DNA from: Chamaecrista fasciculata
Lineage: Eukaryota; Streptophyta; Magnoliopsida; Fabales; Fabaceae
NCBI GenBank assembly: GCA_003254925.1
Contig: QANZ01006149.1
Coordinates: 124,001-188,000 of the forward strand
Direction: 5' to 3'
Length of the DNA: 64,000 nt
Shown: piece by piece, positions 23,501-36,963 of the stretch
Layout: every line of letters begins with the position of its first letter
How positions within the stretch are numbered: the stretch's first letter is position 1
Notes under the pieces: model-generated
What the model saw: only the letters and a program-made list of their open reading frames with translations
The model's database searches: none
Told to the model about the DNA's origin: nothing
Position numbers and translations under genes: made by a program

Positions 23501-23536
23501 TTCTTCTTCTTCTTCTTCTTCTTCTTCTTCTTCTTC
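23501..23536 (+). repeat. (TTC)12 microsatellite in 5' leader
   Basis: Twelve TTC units just upstream of, or within, the pyrimidine-rich 5' leader of the GATA-factor gene; CT-rich leaders of this kind are typical of plant core promoters and 5' UTRs. Confidence 0.85.
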
Positions 23537-24448
23537 ACTTGCTCTCTCTTTCCCACTCACCCATTCATCGCTTCTCTCTTCTCCTCCAGATCAACACCCA
23601 CCCTCACACCCCTTGCTATTCTATCAATCTTCTGGGTTCGTGTTTCTTCCTCAAGCTCCTATTTTTATTATTATTATTATTTTTCTTTATTGCTCCTATG
23701 TCGCTTAACCTATATTCTAAACCAAACCTATTGTGGATCGTTTAATTAGCGGCGATTCAAGCTGTGGGCGTTTTCTTTTCTCGCTGCTTTTTTGCAAGTT
23801 AATCTGATTTTGCTACTTGAATCATTATTTAGCTCAGAATAATTGGTTCTTCATCCAAGTTTTTTTTTTTCTTTTTAATTTACTGAATGTCTCCATTACC
23901 GCTAGTTTTAGTTTAAGTAAATAACTTTATGTAAGTAGTGAATTGAGCACGCCTTCTCAACAGAAGGGAGGGCTGTTTGCTTTTCTGTGCTGAAACTTGT
24001 ACTTGTCTGCATTGGAAAACGCTCACAGATTGAGTTGAGACTTCGATTTATCATTACTAAATTGATCCGACTTGATTTCAACCTTCATTGTTGGCATGCA
24101 ATACTTATTTGTGCTTGTTCCTTACCCATTAGTGGATGCTAGACTCTTTTCTCAGCATTTCTTTTCTTCTTGAATCTTAAATTTGATAGATTGCATATTT
24201 GAAACACATAATGGAATGAAATACTGTATCACAATTTATGAATTTGGTCCACAATACGTTTGGCTACGGTGCCATGTGCACGATAGAGGTTGACCCTCCT
24301 AATTGATTGTCTTGGATTTTCAGGGAGAAAAAAGGGATGATTCATTGTTCTTGAATTGCTTTCTTTCTTTTATTTTGTTGAGACTTGAGATTTTCCTTTA
24401 CCAATCTCTTTTCCATTTCCAAAGGTGTGTTCTTGCTCTTTCTATACT

Positions 24449-27400
24449 ATGGACAGTATTCATGGGAGTGATTCTCGGATACATATGAGTGATGCTCAAC
24501 ATCCTATGCATGTCCCCTATGGGCAAGAACATGAACATCATGGATTAGACCATATGAGTGACGGGAATGGGATGGATGAAGATCATAACAACTGTGGTGA
24601 CACTAGTGGTGGTGGACATGAAACTGTAGAAGAAGTATCCAACCCTGGAAATCTTACTGACAGTCATACTGCATTGATAGAGCAAGGCAGTGATGGTGGA
24701 GACCAGCTGACATTGTCTTTTCAAGGACAGGTTTATGTGTTCGACTCCGTCTCACCTGAAAAGGTGAATTAATCTTTCTGAGCTTCCTCTTTGTGATTTT
24801 ACTTTGTTGTGCCTAATATAGAATGCAGGACTGAACCTTTTTTGACATGCATTTTTTGAATTATCAAATCCAAGTTAAGTATTTCCGTTTGGTGACTTCA
24901 AAATGTTTTATGAGATGATCTCCGTACTATTATACCTTAAGGTTTAAAATTAAGGATGCTAGACTTCAAAAGAAAAATAGATGAATTAATAAAATATGGC
25001 CAAATAGGTTTTCTTTCGGCCAAAGCCCAATAGGTTAATTTGTGGCTATTGGCGGAAACATACCTATTCACTTCGCTTTATTTTCCATATATTTTTGGTA
25101 TCTATTGATTAAAGAAAGGGGTCCTACAAGAAATGTTGACTGTTTTTTCCTTTTCGACCCCCACTTCCAGACAGGCATAGGTAGAGATATGTAATGGCAT
25201 TTTATTGTACAGCACTTTTAATGTGTAGAATATGATCTTAATATCCTGTATAGATATGTTTCATGACCTGTGAATGTAACTAAACTGTTTCTAAGGGTGG
25301 ATTTGATTTATGATAATCAATATTAGTGTGCTACTGCCTACGTGGTTTGAGTAGCTGGAGAAAATGATTTCTGATCATTATGAGGTGTGTCACTCTCAGG
25401 TTCAAGCTGTGCTGTTGCTATTGGGAGGCCGAGAAATATCTCCATCTGCGCCTTCCGTCCCAATAACTCCAAACCATAGTCGGGTATTGCTACCTTTTCT
25501 GGTTGAATCATGATCAATAATCTTTTGCTTGATGACTATCGGGCTGACAAAGAGTTTTATCAGGGAATTTCTGGGACTCCATTAAAACTCAGTGTCCCTC
25601 AGAGATTAGCCTCATTGATTAGATTTCGTGAAAAGCGGAAAGAACGGAATTTTGACAAAAAAATCCGTTACACGGTTCGTAAAGAAGTAGCATTAAGGTG
25701 TGGTGCTTATTATAATTATAGCCTAGAGTATGCTTACTTAGACTATTACTTGTTGTAATTGTTGATTTGAAATTGATAATTGTTTCATCTTATTTCAATT
25801 TGAAGATTGCCGTCACTTTATAACTCTTATAAATGCTAGGTATGCCATGTGCTTGTATAATTTCTTATTTGTATGTTTGTCCATGTTGTTAGTAATGGTT
25901 AAACAGTAAAGAGTAAAGCATATTGGTGTGTAGTGAGTTCCTTCAACCTTGATGGGTTGCGCAACCATCTATATTTACTTGTCTCTGTATCCTACTTGTC
26001 AGAGTGTTGGCTTGGGAGACAGTTTCCAGAATTTTTTATATCCGCAATCTCTTGTTACTTTGTATTTTTCTACAAACTGTTGGCTATCCTTGGTTCATTT
26101 TCAATCTTTTGATATTTGGAAGAGCTTCAAGCTCATAAAGCGTGATATTTGTAACTCAGTAGATGTGAATTGGGGGTTCCATGGAGATTTAATGCTCAGA
26201 GATTTTGTTGTTACATTTCAATCAACTTGACATTGAAGTTCCATCATGATCCTAACTGAGACTGCTGCCCTTCAACTTATAGCTCCTGCTTTCCTTAAGA
26301 CATGGAATAGTACCGTGAACACAAGTTATCCGGAAAACTAATATCCTTATCTTTCCTCTATTATGTTTTGATGTTAAAAATATATGGATAAATGTACATT
26401 GTCTGGCATTGTGTTTTGTTAATTTTATGATCATGCTAACTGTTACAAGCTACTTTTGTAGAATGCAGAGAAATAAAGGTCAGTTTACATCTTCTAAGTC
26501 CAACCAAGATGAATCTGCTTCAGCGACAACAAATTGGGGGACAAATGAAAACTGGACATCCGACAGTAGTGGATCCCAACCGCAGGATACTGTGTAAGCT
26601 GGCTGAATTCATGTAGAAATCCTTTTTCTTTTTAGTATATATTGCTGTCACTGTTTATCATTGAAAGGAATTAAATTAATAATTTTTCCCCTTTGTGCTT
26701 TTAATGCAAACGACCATTCTACATGAATATGCTTTTTGAATTGTGTAATTAGTGCTAGCTTAAGCAATGGTGCAACATTCTAAAGCAAATGTCTGAAAAT
26801 TGACCAGATATTTTGGCGTACCATGACATGATTTATTTTTCTTCCCTATGTTGCTCAATCTCTCGCTTTCCTATATGTATTTTTGGAGTGCAAATCCACC
26901 CGAAAACATTATGACAGTCAACTATACATCTGACAGCAAAACCCTACTCTGTTTGAGAAGCATTGTTACTATCCCTGAATTTATCTACTGTATCATTTGA
27001 TAAACAATGTTTTTGTCAAATTATGTAGCTGTAGGCACTGTGGCATCAGTGAGAAGTGCACACCAATGATGCGCCGTGGACCTGAAGGACCAAGAACCCT
27101 CTGCAATGCTTGTGGACTTATGTGGGCAAATAAGGTGAATATTTGCACCTTGTATATTCTCCACGCTGATTGCTATGTTTGTGTTTATTCTGTGTTGTGC
27201 TGTTAAAAAGTATTTATGTCTGCAAATTAATTGACAAGATTGAATTCCCTCTAATATACCTATTGTCATTCAATTGTTAAAGCATGTTTATACTATTTTA
27301 ATGTCTACATTTTGATAAAATATTTGAATACCTATCGACTATTATAGTGTCTTTTTTGCAAAGGCTACATACATAGATGACTTAGAAACCTACAAGCAAT

Positions 27401-27968
27401 GTTCCACCATGAGTTGAGGGAAGTACTCCCTCTTGATTATAGTGATTGTGTGGCAATATTATTTTGTTAGCTCCAACCTCCAGCATGTCTTTTGTGGCCT
27501 AATTGCCACTGACATGAATGTAATGCAACATGTGAATATATGAGCACGATCGAGGAATGATGAATCAGAAAATTTTATGAATGACTGCACAATTCTTTAC
27601 ATAAACAAAAATGAGAGCTTTTAAAGGGAGAAAATGAGAAGGCAACCATACAAACCAATGACATAATCTGCACTCCTTCGTTTAAAATACAACCAAGTTT
27701 CTTTACTAAAAGAGATAATTTCACATTCTGCTGATCAATAAAACCATTTCTGAGCCTTATTTTGATCTTTAATTTGTTGATATACCGCAGGGAACTCTGA
27801 GGGATCTAACAAAGGCTCCCCTACCTGGACAGAATTCTTCACTAAGCAGGAATGAGGTAAGCAATCATGCCATGAAAAAAATTCGCACCGATTCTTTTTC
27901 TTGCCGACTAAGAAACCATAAGCTTGACTTTTTTTTCCGCCTTGAATGTTGTGCAGAATAAAGGTTGA
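24449..27968 (+). CDS. TIFY/CCT/GATA zinc-finger transcription factor (ZML type, GATA24/25/28-like)
   Basis: Nuclear DNA-binding regulator of the ZIM/ZML group, class C GATA factors. Seven coding exons: 24449-24763, 25400-25483, 25564-25697, 26462-26593, 27029-27134, 27791-27856, 27957-27968, giving 282 residues (Arabidopsis relatives about 300). Order of domains: an acidic, His/Gly-rich N-terminus; the TIFY-like motif [12 protein letters not shown] (residues 88-99) running on to [12 protein letters not shown]; a CCT domain around 145-187 ([20 protein letters not shown], then [19 protein letters not shown]); and a GATA finger with C223, C226, C247 and C250, spacing CX2CX20CX2C, ending in [12 protein letters not shown]. 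The short last exon supplies only NKG and the stop. A 5' UTR intron probably ends at about 24323 (TTTTCAG). The start ATG follows a CT-rich leader and precedes MDSIHG, matching the family's N-terminus. Confidence 0.93.
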
Positions 27969-29315
27969 GGCCAACAAGGTAGTTGTAAGTGTGGCAGAAT
28001 GTTGGAGAATCATCATGACCCTCCACAAACCCCACCTAGTGGGAGCCTCGTGCACTGAACCGCCCTTATTTACAGAGTGGTTCCACGAACTAGGAGTTAT
28101 AGGGCGTGCTTGCCTTTTGATGTAAATTGTAAGAGCTGGTTTTGTTGTGGTTTAGTGAAAATCCTGATGCGGATATTTTGTATTTTAGCCTTTATATAGT
28201 AGCAGAGGTCCTCTATTTTTGCCCATTCACAGACTGCCAGTTTCTTTTTTGGAGATTTAGATTAATTTTCGATGAATGAACACTTCTGATGCCCCTCCCT
28301 CATATTGTAATGGATTTAAACACAACAATCGTATCCAACAAATTTGACCTGCTTTGAGGTACTTGATAATGAACTGCTCAAGACTGGAGTAACCTTGCAT
28401 CTAAAATACTCTAGTTTTCCTTCTTTTTCAGAAGTCTCCCACCCCATAAATAGTAATTGTGAATTTGTGATGTCTCCATTCTCAACTGTTGACATTCTTG
28501 ATGGGTTTTACTGCGTCCTTTCTACCGGCAAGGGATTAGAAATTGAAAATAGTGGGAGTTATCAAAGTTCAAAAGGCTTCTGGTCTATAAGCAGTGACCA
28601 CTCTTGTGAGTTATCATTATAAATACCCCTCACTTCTCAAAGAGAGGGGTTAACACTTTTTGAGTATGAAACATCACAAAGAGAATTTTTTTTTTTGAGC
28701 TCTTTAGAATGTATTTTAGTTTTCACTTTAATTTATATTCTCTTATTTTGTCCAATATTTATTCAAAGTGTTTTACCTTTCCTCTATTAAGATATTTTCA
28801 ATAACTGATTCTATTGTTTACTTTAATTTTGTTATTTTGTTCGATTCATTTGTTTACTTTAGACCTTTGAAATCAACCCTCTTGTTCTCGAAGCAAACAT
28901 TTAAGGAATATTAAATTTTTCTAACGACTAAAACATTTAAAATTATGACAAAATCCAACCTAAATATCCAAAACCTTTAATAAAATTCTCTTCCATCCAA
29001 ACTTTCCATAAAGTAATTTTCTCGCAAGTAGCACCACTAGTTAGATATGCTTTACTGTTTTGGAAAAAGCTGAGGGCATAAAAAAGAAAGTGGAAAAGAA
29101 AGAAAGAAAGAAAGAAAGAAAGGGAAAAAAAAAAAAAAAAAGACAGAAAACAGTGCAATGGCCAATGCGCGATTCGCTCTTTTTTCATTCGCCGAAATTA
29201 TCACGCTCTGGATTCGGCGTTCAAGCCTGAACCTCAATTCATAAACCCTCGATTTTGGTAGTCTGTTTTTGTATCCTCATTCTCTGTTTCTAGATCTCTT
29301 CCTCCTCCCTCTACC
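27969..29315. other. Intergenic: GATA-gene 3' UTR and spacer with a GAAA microsatellite
   Basis: Presumed 3' UTR of the GATA-factor gene, then spacer. A (GAAA)n tract lies at about 29096-29122, followed by an A-run. A 92-codon frame at 28344-28622 has no recognisable domain and is probably chance. Confidence 0.5.
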
Positions 29316-32300
29316 ATGGAAACCCTTTCCAGCTCTGTGATTTTCTCCAAGTTGCCGGATACTTTTTCCGTTCTCCGCTCTCCGAATTCCGTCAGAACAG
29401 CGAACTACCGAACTGGGTCTCTCAAAATCACCGACCACTCGCGATTTCTTGGCCTTCGTGTTTCCGCTCTTGCACACGATGTTCCTAGCGAAGGCGAAGA
29501 AGGGAAGGCTGTAGATAATGGCTTCGGTTTTCTTTCTCAAGAAGGTTTGCATGAGGTACTGTCTTTACATCCCAGCACAACTCGAGTATTTATGCATGCA
29601 TGTATTTGCCTGTAAAAGATTGCTTAATCTTTTGATTGTTATCGAAGTGCTTTTGGTAGAAATGTGGTGTATCTTTCCAGAACAAGATTCAGGAAGAGGC
29701 CCCGGTGCTCGGTATTCGTTTGTATTTGATGGTACAGTTATATGGAAAAATTTCTAACAAATAAAAGATAATGCCTTTGATGGTATTCGTTTGTATTTGA
29801 TGGTACAATTCACTCTTTCGATTGTACCTCATTATGGAATGTGGCACAGTTTGATCTTAATATTTAGATCCGCACAGCTATATTATTAGCAGAAGTGTAA
29901 GGGAAGCCGGTGCTCTTATATGTTTGATAAACCGTGTATTTTGTCAACTCACTCTGCAGCCTGCTAATCAGTGCATTTCCACGAATAATGGCTAAAGATC
30001 TTGACATATGCTGGTTGATCAGCTAGTTCATCCTATCTTCTTGCATGCTGATTGTTATTTGTAAATTGTAAAATACCCACTTCTTTTAGGGTCCGGGATT
30101 AGTGGGATCCGAGTAGATGGGTATGTAAGAAAGAAGGCCGCAGTCATCTAAGAAATGCATGATTATATGCCGACAGCATTGTGGTAAAGAAATGTATGCC
30201 ATAAATAATAAATAACTGCATGGAGAGCATGTGAAGTGAGTCCTGGTTCAATCAGTTTTTAAGTGTATGAGTTGCATGCTTCTTTTTTTCCTCTCACCCC
30301 CTCCCCCTTTCCTCAAGCTCTTGCTGTCTGCGTCATGCTTCTTAAAAGATTTCATCATTTATAGTAAGGACCTTGTTTATTGCTCTCTCATTCTGTAGGG
30401 AGATTTAAGCCAATCTCAGAGTAGTGATAAAGATAAAAACCAAGCAGTAAAAATAGACACGCCATTGACTTCTGTCACAACCCCCAGTGGAAGTGGAGCA
30501 GGTGGGGGTACAAGAGCTGGTCTTTTCAGAACACCAATTTCTGGTGGGGTGCAAAGTGCAACCTCCGCACATGGTTTACCTAGACCTTCTTTAGCAGTTC
30601 GCAATTTGATGGAACAGGTAAAGGACTGGTGTTGCTAGTATAACTTAAGCCAGATGTTGTATGTCCTGTTAAAAAGTTGGGTCTAGCACTAATTTGGTTC
30701 ATGGCTTCCCGTAATGATTCCTAAATAACCTTTTCCTTCTTTAATTCAAGGCTAGATTTGCTCATTTGTGCACTGTAATGTCTCGGATGCACCACCGAAG
30801 AGAAGGATATCCATTTGGTTCACTAGTTGATTTTGCACCTGATCCAATGGGCCGTAAGTCTATATACTCGATTGATTATTTCCATTTCTTCTCATATTCT
30901 ATATTTGTTGTGCATATGGAATTCTAAAGTTGTTTATCCTTGTTATTATTGGTAGGATAAGCAGAGTAATAAATAAATAGATAAATAAATAAATAGGGTA
31001 AGCAAAGTTAACTAGGTGGAACAGGGCATAAGTTACAGAAGAGTCCAATCCATTCCTCAATCCTAACACAGATTGGATTAAGAATAACATGCATATAGGG
31101 GTTGAACTTCACATTCCAGCTCAGGGTGGAATTTGGGCATGGATTGTAGAAGATACCATCCCATTATAACTTTTAAAACGCTTTTAAGCTTATTAACTGG
31201 ATAATTGAACTCGGTCACATTTCCACTCAAGATTTTCCAATTTTGAATTGCACCTAATTGTATTAACACCATTTGTTCTTGCCTTGCAAATAATCCAGGA
31301 AGAAAAATCATCTTTTATGTTTGTTTCACTTGTCATCTATGTCTTACTGGGTAGAATGTGGAACAGCATACTTGTTTTGATTTACTTGCTCATTAATATT
31401 GTTTCCTTATAAACAAGTGATATATATATATATATATTTTTATTTCCAGATCCAATATTTTCATTTTCTCCACTTGCCATCCATACTAGGAATTTGTTGG
31501 CTGACCCAAGATGCACACTTGTTGTTCAGGTTTGTGTTAAATGTTTCCTCTCCAACCTTTTATTTTTCTGCACCTTGTTATTCTCCATTTATGGATTTTA
31601 TTGATAGTTAGGTTTATTAGATACCCGGATGGAGTGGCTTATCGAATGCTAGGGTAACTATCTTTGGTGATGTCTATCCACTTTCAGAAGATCAACAGGT
31701 GATTTTCTTACTGATTTGGACTTGTGGATCAGATGCTGTATTCCTGGAATTATACTTAGCTGCTTTTGATTTGAGGTTTGTTTGAATGTGAATCATGATA
31801 TTTTCCTGCACTTCACAGGAATGGGCTCATAAGCAGTACATTGCAAAACATCAACAGGGACCTTCACAACAGTGGGGGAACTTCTACTATTTTAGGATGC
31901 AGAATATAAGGTTGTCTACTCCTCTAACTGTATTTCTACTTTGATCATATGGAAATACTTTATGCTGACTGGGTTCGGGCTAACAATCTTTTATTTTATG
32001 CAAACTCTTTCTTTTGCATTTTGTCCGGACTTTTGCCAATATTTGTCACATAGCAATTTTATGCCAAACCTTGACAGGCCAAGGTTTTTCCGCTTTTAGA
32101 ATATCAATCAGTCATTTTTTAGGTGTTGCATCATGTTAACATGCACCCATGGTTGAAAACATCTATATCTGTCGTAAGCTTGATATTAAGTGCTTGCTTC
32201 TGGCCCATTTACTGACCTTGTTTCTCATAAACTCGTATGGAACTTGAGACTGTTATTATGTAGTTAGAGTTCCATAGTTTTAGGTGTGAAGAAGATTGAA

Positions 32301-33193
32301 ATGACTACACATAAATCATGTGGAATTAGGACATATGACTTCTTCTCATTGATGAATGCAATTATCATGTAATTTTATATGTAATTTAATCAGTTCTTTA
32401 TTGGCAGTGACATATATTTCATTGGAGGCTTTGGTACTGTTGCTTGGGTGGATGTGAAGGAATATGAAGCCCTTCAACCTGATAAGATTGCCGTTGATGG
32501 TGGTGAACAAAATCTAAAGGTGACTTTTCTGAGTTCTTGCTTAGGAAAAAAGATTAGAAAATCGAATTGCATAGGGAAAAAAAACAAAACATTCATATTT
32601 TAAACAAATATTTCGGCTCACATAAACTCTTTCCTCTTTCTCCCCATTTAATTTTTTTCCTTAAAAAAAATAGAATTGAATAGGGTTTGATTTGAAGGAA
32701 CCTTATAAATTTTAAAGTCCGGAGGCTGGAGGAGATAGATATATTAGTAAGTGGTGTGTATCAATATTTCGTTACATGAATAGATATGATTTTGGACTTT
32801 TGGAGGGTCAATCACTTTTTTTTGTTGGGGGGCTTCACGAGTCTTAATCGTTATAGTTTTGCAACTATAGGAATTGAATGCCATCTTCTCAAAACCCCTA
32901 AAGGAGCTTTTATCCACCGAGGCTGAGGTTGATGATGCAGCATTCATATCTATAGACAGCAAGGGGACTGATATCAGGGTCCGTCAAGGTGCTCAGGTAA
33001 TGATTTTTTGACACACATAACTTGGCGTTTCAAACTTGGTTGCCATATTCTGAATTATTCTTATTCCTGTACACAGTTCAACATACAGAGGATATCATTT
33101 GAGGATGGGCAGAGTGTGGAAACACTTGAAGAAGCTAAAGCTGCTCTTTGGAAATTGGTACACAAAGGACGAGTGTACAATCTGCAGAAATGA
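29316..33193 (+). CDS. Plastid FMN-binding split-barrel protein (pyridoxamine 5'-phosphate oxidase-like / HugZ-like)
   Basis: Nine exons: 29316-29555, 30399-30617, 30751-30853, 31450-31529, 31621-31698, 31819-31910, 32408-32519, 32871-32996, 33077-33193, giving 388 residues (Arabidopsis At1g51560/At3g21140-type proteins are about 390). The first ~60 residues are Ser/Thr/Arg-rich with few acids, like a chloroplast transit peptide. A Gly-rich linker (TTPSGSGAGGGTRAGLFRTP) is followed by the split barrel from about residue 154 (ARFAHLCTVMSRMHHRREGY, FGSLVDFAPDPMG, LLADPRCTLVVQIPGWSG, ARVTIFGDVYPL). Next comes YFIGGFGTVAWVDVKEYEAL, and then a C-terminal domain of DUF2470/heme-utilisation type (VDDAAFISIDSKGTDIRVR). 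Plant relatives have been linked to heme and tetrapyrrole metabolism; true pyridoxamine-phosphate oxidase activity is not implied. Exon 6 uses a weak GTTGTC donor at 31911. The function is inferred from family. Confidence 0.9.
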
Positions 33194-34609
33194 AATGTTG
33201 AGTGAGCCCATCCTTCCCCTTGATAATAGACCAGACAGACGACTGAACTGTGTCGAGTTTCTGGTCCTCACAATTTTGAACCTAATAATGCTATTCTTCG
33301 TGTATTATAGAAGTTGGTGGACTGACGTGCACCAAATTGTAATATATCTAGAAGGATTTTGTTGTGAGCACTAACTGGGAATGTCTATTGCGGCGGTTTA
33401 TGACCGGATGCCCAAATTAGGAGATACTAAAGGAACTAAGGAAGTACTATTGTATGGTTTTCCTATAATAATGCATTGTGAGTTGTGAGAGTAGCAGTTG
33501 GTTGTGAATGAATCCAAGCAGTAAATTCGTATTATGTGATACTCGTATTCATTTGCAAGCCATTCCTCGTATGTCTCTTGTCTATATGTCTGCCATTGGA
33601 CGTGGTTTATTTGCGTCTCAAAATTATGGTCAAAGGTACGGCGAAATTTGGCTCGAGAGACACTAATGAATATTTGTTTTTGTGTGATTTCTTGACTTGA
33701 CAAGATGGATAACTTTGTAAGGAAAAACTAATGTGTTATCCGATGACTGGGTATTTGATTAGAAAAATCTCTTGGATTAAACCTTATCTCCAAATGCATC
33801 AAGCCAATCCGGACGTAGACGTATTCATCCTCTTTCATGTAGATTCAAAGATGTTACTGTTGCTACAAATTGGTTTCCTCTTTCCATTACGACCTGGCAG
33901 ATATACAAGTCAAGTTAAATATTAGAAATATAAGATGAAAATCTTCCATGCCAAAACAAAATTAAAATGAACTATTTTTTTCCCTCTAGCATAGACCAAA
34001 ATAAGATCGCTGCCCACTGAACTTATCTAGGAAAATTCAAGAGGTGCGAAATTTGAATTTGCTGTTACTAACGAAGGCTGTTCATTTCTGACAATAAAAT
34101 TTGGCACGAGGTTTGAGATATATATAGAGAGAGGGTTAGTGCTATTATTTTTTTTTTTCCAGTTAATGTTATGGGTATTCTTCAAATTACAGAGACGAAT
34201 ATTGGGTTAGTTCGCAATATGAATCAAACACTCGTTGGTGGGTTAGTGCTATTGGTATAGCAAATTCCGTTTTCCCCAAGTACTGATGAGAATGATTTAT
34301 TTCTTTATGGTATTAAAGTGAAGTGTGAACTGATGTCCAAAAAACCATGACACAGCACACACGCAAGGTGCAGAAGAAGCCAAGGCTAAAACAAGGCTCA
34401 TAATTTCTCAAAGAGGACAAAGAAAATGGGCACCCCCCTTACCTGTCCATAAATCAATCTCTTTCCACAGCATCATTTTACCCATTTTACCAATTTATCT
34501 CCCAACCCCAACGAACATGTAGAAACTAAACAGCTTCAAAATCCATTTTCTACTGTGTGTGTGTGTGTGGCGTCTGCCCCCAATAGATCGACGCAAAGAA
34601 AGTACTCCG
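33194..34609. other. Intergenic: 3' UTR and promoter region of F-box/kelch gene
   Basis: No gene. A GTGT microsatellite (about 34554-34568) lies just upstream of the next start codon. A 13-base repeat, GGGTTAGTGCTAT, occurs near 34133 and 34240. Confidence 0.45.
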
Positions 34610-36963
34610 ATGGAGATGAAGATGGAGGAGAATCAGAATCAGAATCAGAGCTATAACGGATCATCAATAACCAACCTAGCTCAGGACCACCTCTTCACAA
34701 TACTCCTTCTCCTACCCATAGATTCAATTCTCTCTTTCTCCATGACTTGCACAAGATTCAGAGCTCTCACTTCCTCTCACACTCTCTGGGAATCTCTCTG
34801 TAGGAGAGACTGGGGTTCTACTTGCGTCGATGCCATCATCAACTCTAACAATACCAATCACCATCACTATCCGTGGATGAGGCTCTACAAGCACGTCTCT
34901 ACACTCGATTCTGTTTATTGTCATAGATTGTCTGCATCTCTTGCTCAATTGGATTTCCCCTCACCCAGAGCTTCTCACTCTCTCAACTTCGTCTCTGATT
35001 GTTTAGTCTTGTTTGGTGGTGGTTGTGAAGGAGGTTTCTTTCTCTTCCCTTTTACTCCCTATTCTATCTTCTTCTAATTTCTCTACCTCTCTTTAATCAT
35101 CATTTACCATAACATAGCTTCTGCTTTTAGTTTTATTTTTTTTTTTCCCCTTCTGCATACTCATAGAGAATTCATTTCGTTTCAAGTGTCTTTCTTAGAT
35201 AACATGGACTGGCAATAAATTGTTTTGAAGACTGAATTGGGTTCATGCTTTTTTTGTTAAGTTTGATTATAACAATGTTTTAGCATTTTATGGGAGCTAG
35301 GTAGATATTATACTTACTTCTCCGTGGTCTCAATTTCGTAATGATTATGATTATTGAACATTTTAGTCATTGTCACCCTAGAGTTTCATAATTATCAGTT
35401 CCAACTCTTAAATGCAAAATCTAGCCAAGGATCCTGCAGTTTGATGTGCAATGCACGAGATATGACCATTGGACCATTCCTTAGAATGGGTTTATTCATC
35501 CTAATTTGCATTATCTCCCTCCCTCCCTCCCTTTTTACATTGCTCTATCAAATCTCGTATAGTCATGTCATATGCTCTGACCATTACTCCTAGGATCAGT
35601 ATTGCTCAAAGAAGAGTTCTATATTGTGGAAACTTCATGTACTTTTTCTTGGACTATCAGAAACGTTACAAACAAGTTCATAGTGATGATTTATAAATTG
35701 AGTATTTGGAAGAAATGCATATGATAAATCGTGAAGAAGAGAAATTGGAGATGATGGCAAAGAAAGTATCGCATGATAAGTGTTTTAAGATGTTAGTTTT
35801 AAGTTTTAGCTAAATGTATAATACTTTCACTTCTGTAATGTAAGACGAGATGCTACATTTTAAAGTTTGTGTGCTAAAGTAAAAGTTGTAATTAAACTAT
35901 AATTCATGAGAAATACACATAGTTTTTCCTTTATTATTTATTTTCGCTTCCTCTTGACTAACATATAACTTGTCTTTTAGGACGACATGTTGATGACACA
36001 TGGGTGGCATACATAGGTAATGATTTCCGAAGAATGTTAAAATGGCACAAGGTGAATTCAGGCATCCCAAGTGGGAGATTTGGGCATACGTGCGTGGAAA
36101 TGGGTGATTTCCTTGTTCTCTTTGGAGGAATCAATGATCGTGGGATTCGTCAAAATGACACATGGGTGGGACAAGTAACATATAAGGACAACAACATTGT
36201 AACATTCTCCTGGAAATTGCTCGATGTAGGGTCTATTGCACCAACTCCTCGAGGTGCTCATGCTGCTTGCAGCATTGACAACAAGAGAATGGTAATCCAT
36301 GGAGGCATTGGGCTCCATGGCGTTCGTTTGGGGGACACGTGGATGTTAGAGCTCTCAGACATAGATAGCCTTCGCTCGGGCACTTGGCATGAGATAGTGA
36401 CGAATCCATCTCCTCCAGCTCGTTCAGGACACACTTTGACACCTATTGGGAGAAGTAGAACCGTAATATTTGGAGGGAGAGGGATGGGTTATGAGGTGCT
36501 TGATGATCTGTGGATGTTGGATTTGAATGCACCAACTTGGGTTCAGATAGTGTATGATGTAGCAGAGGGTGCTTCACTAGGCAGAGTTGGCCACTCTGCT
36601 ACAATGGTTTTGGGTGGGAGGTTGCTGATACATGGAGGAGAAGACTCGTACAGACATAGGAAAGATGATTTCTGGGTATTAAATGTGAGTGCTATACCTT
36701 ATATTAGTGATAGTTGTAATGGTGTGTACAAGCAAGCAAGCACAAGCAGAGTGAGGTCAAACTTCAAGAGGATGTGGAAAGTGTGGAGATCAAATGGGTA
36801 TGAGGCGAAATGCCGGTCCTTCCATCGTGCCTGTGCAGATCATTCTGGCCGTTATGTTTATGTGTTTGGTGGAATGGTGGATGGCATTCTTCAGCCTTCT
36901 GATTCAGCGGGACTCAGGTTTGATGGGGAGTTATTTCTTGTGGAGCTTTTGCTTCATCTCTAG
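34610..36963 (+). CDS. F-box/kelch-repeat protein (At1g51550-like)
   Basis: Probable substrate-recognition subunit of an SCF ubiquitin ligase. Two exons, 34610-35033 and 35981-36963, joined in phase (GGA spanning the junction), give 468 residues; the Arabidopsis relative is about 478. The F-box lies at residues 21-68 (LAQDHLFTILLLLPIDSILS, then FSMTCTRFRAL, SHTLWESLCRRDW). Kelch repeats follow, each with a GG pair and a D-T/D-x-W strand: LVLFGGGCEGG/GRHVDDTWV, FLVLFGGINDRGIRQNDTWV, MVIHGGIGLHGVRLGDTWML, TVIFGGRGMGYEVLDDLWML, LLIHGGEDSYRHRKDDFWVL, VYVFGGMVDGI. The start was set at MEMKMEEN rather than the in-frame ATG 51 bases upstream because the extra N-terminus lies in the GT microsatellite. 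The ~950-bp intron splits the first kelch blade. Confidence 0.93.

Noticed and set aside
28344-28622. 92-codon frame between the GATA and split-barrel genes
   Set aside because: No domain or homologue recognised, no splice context, and it follows the GATA gene's 3' UTR; a chance frame is more likely.
29052-29237. Phe-rich minus-strand frames over the GAAA microsatellite
   Set aside because: Low-complexity translation of a microsatellite and A-run.
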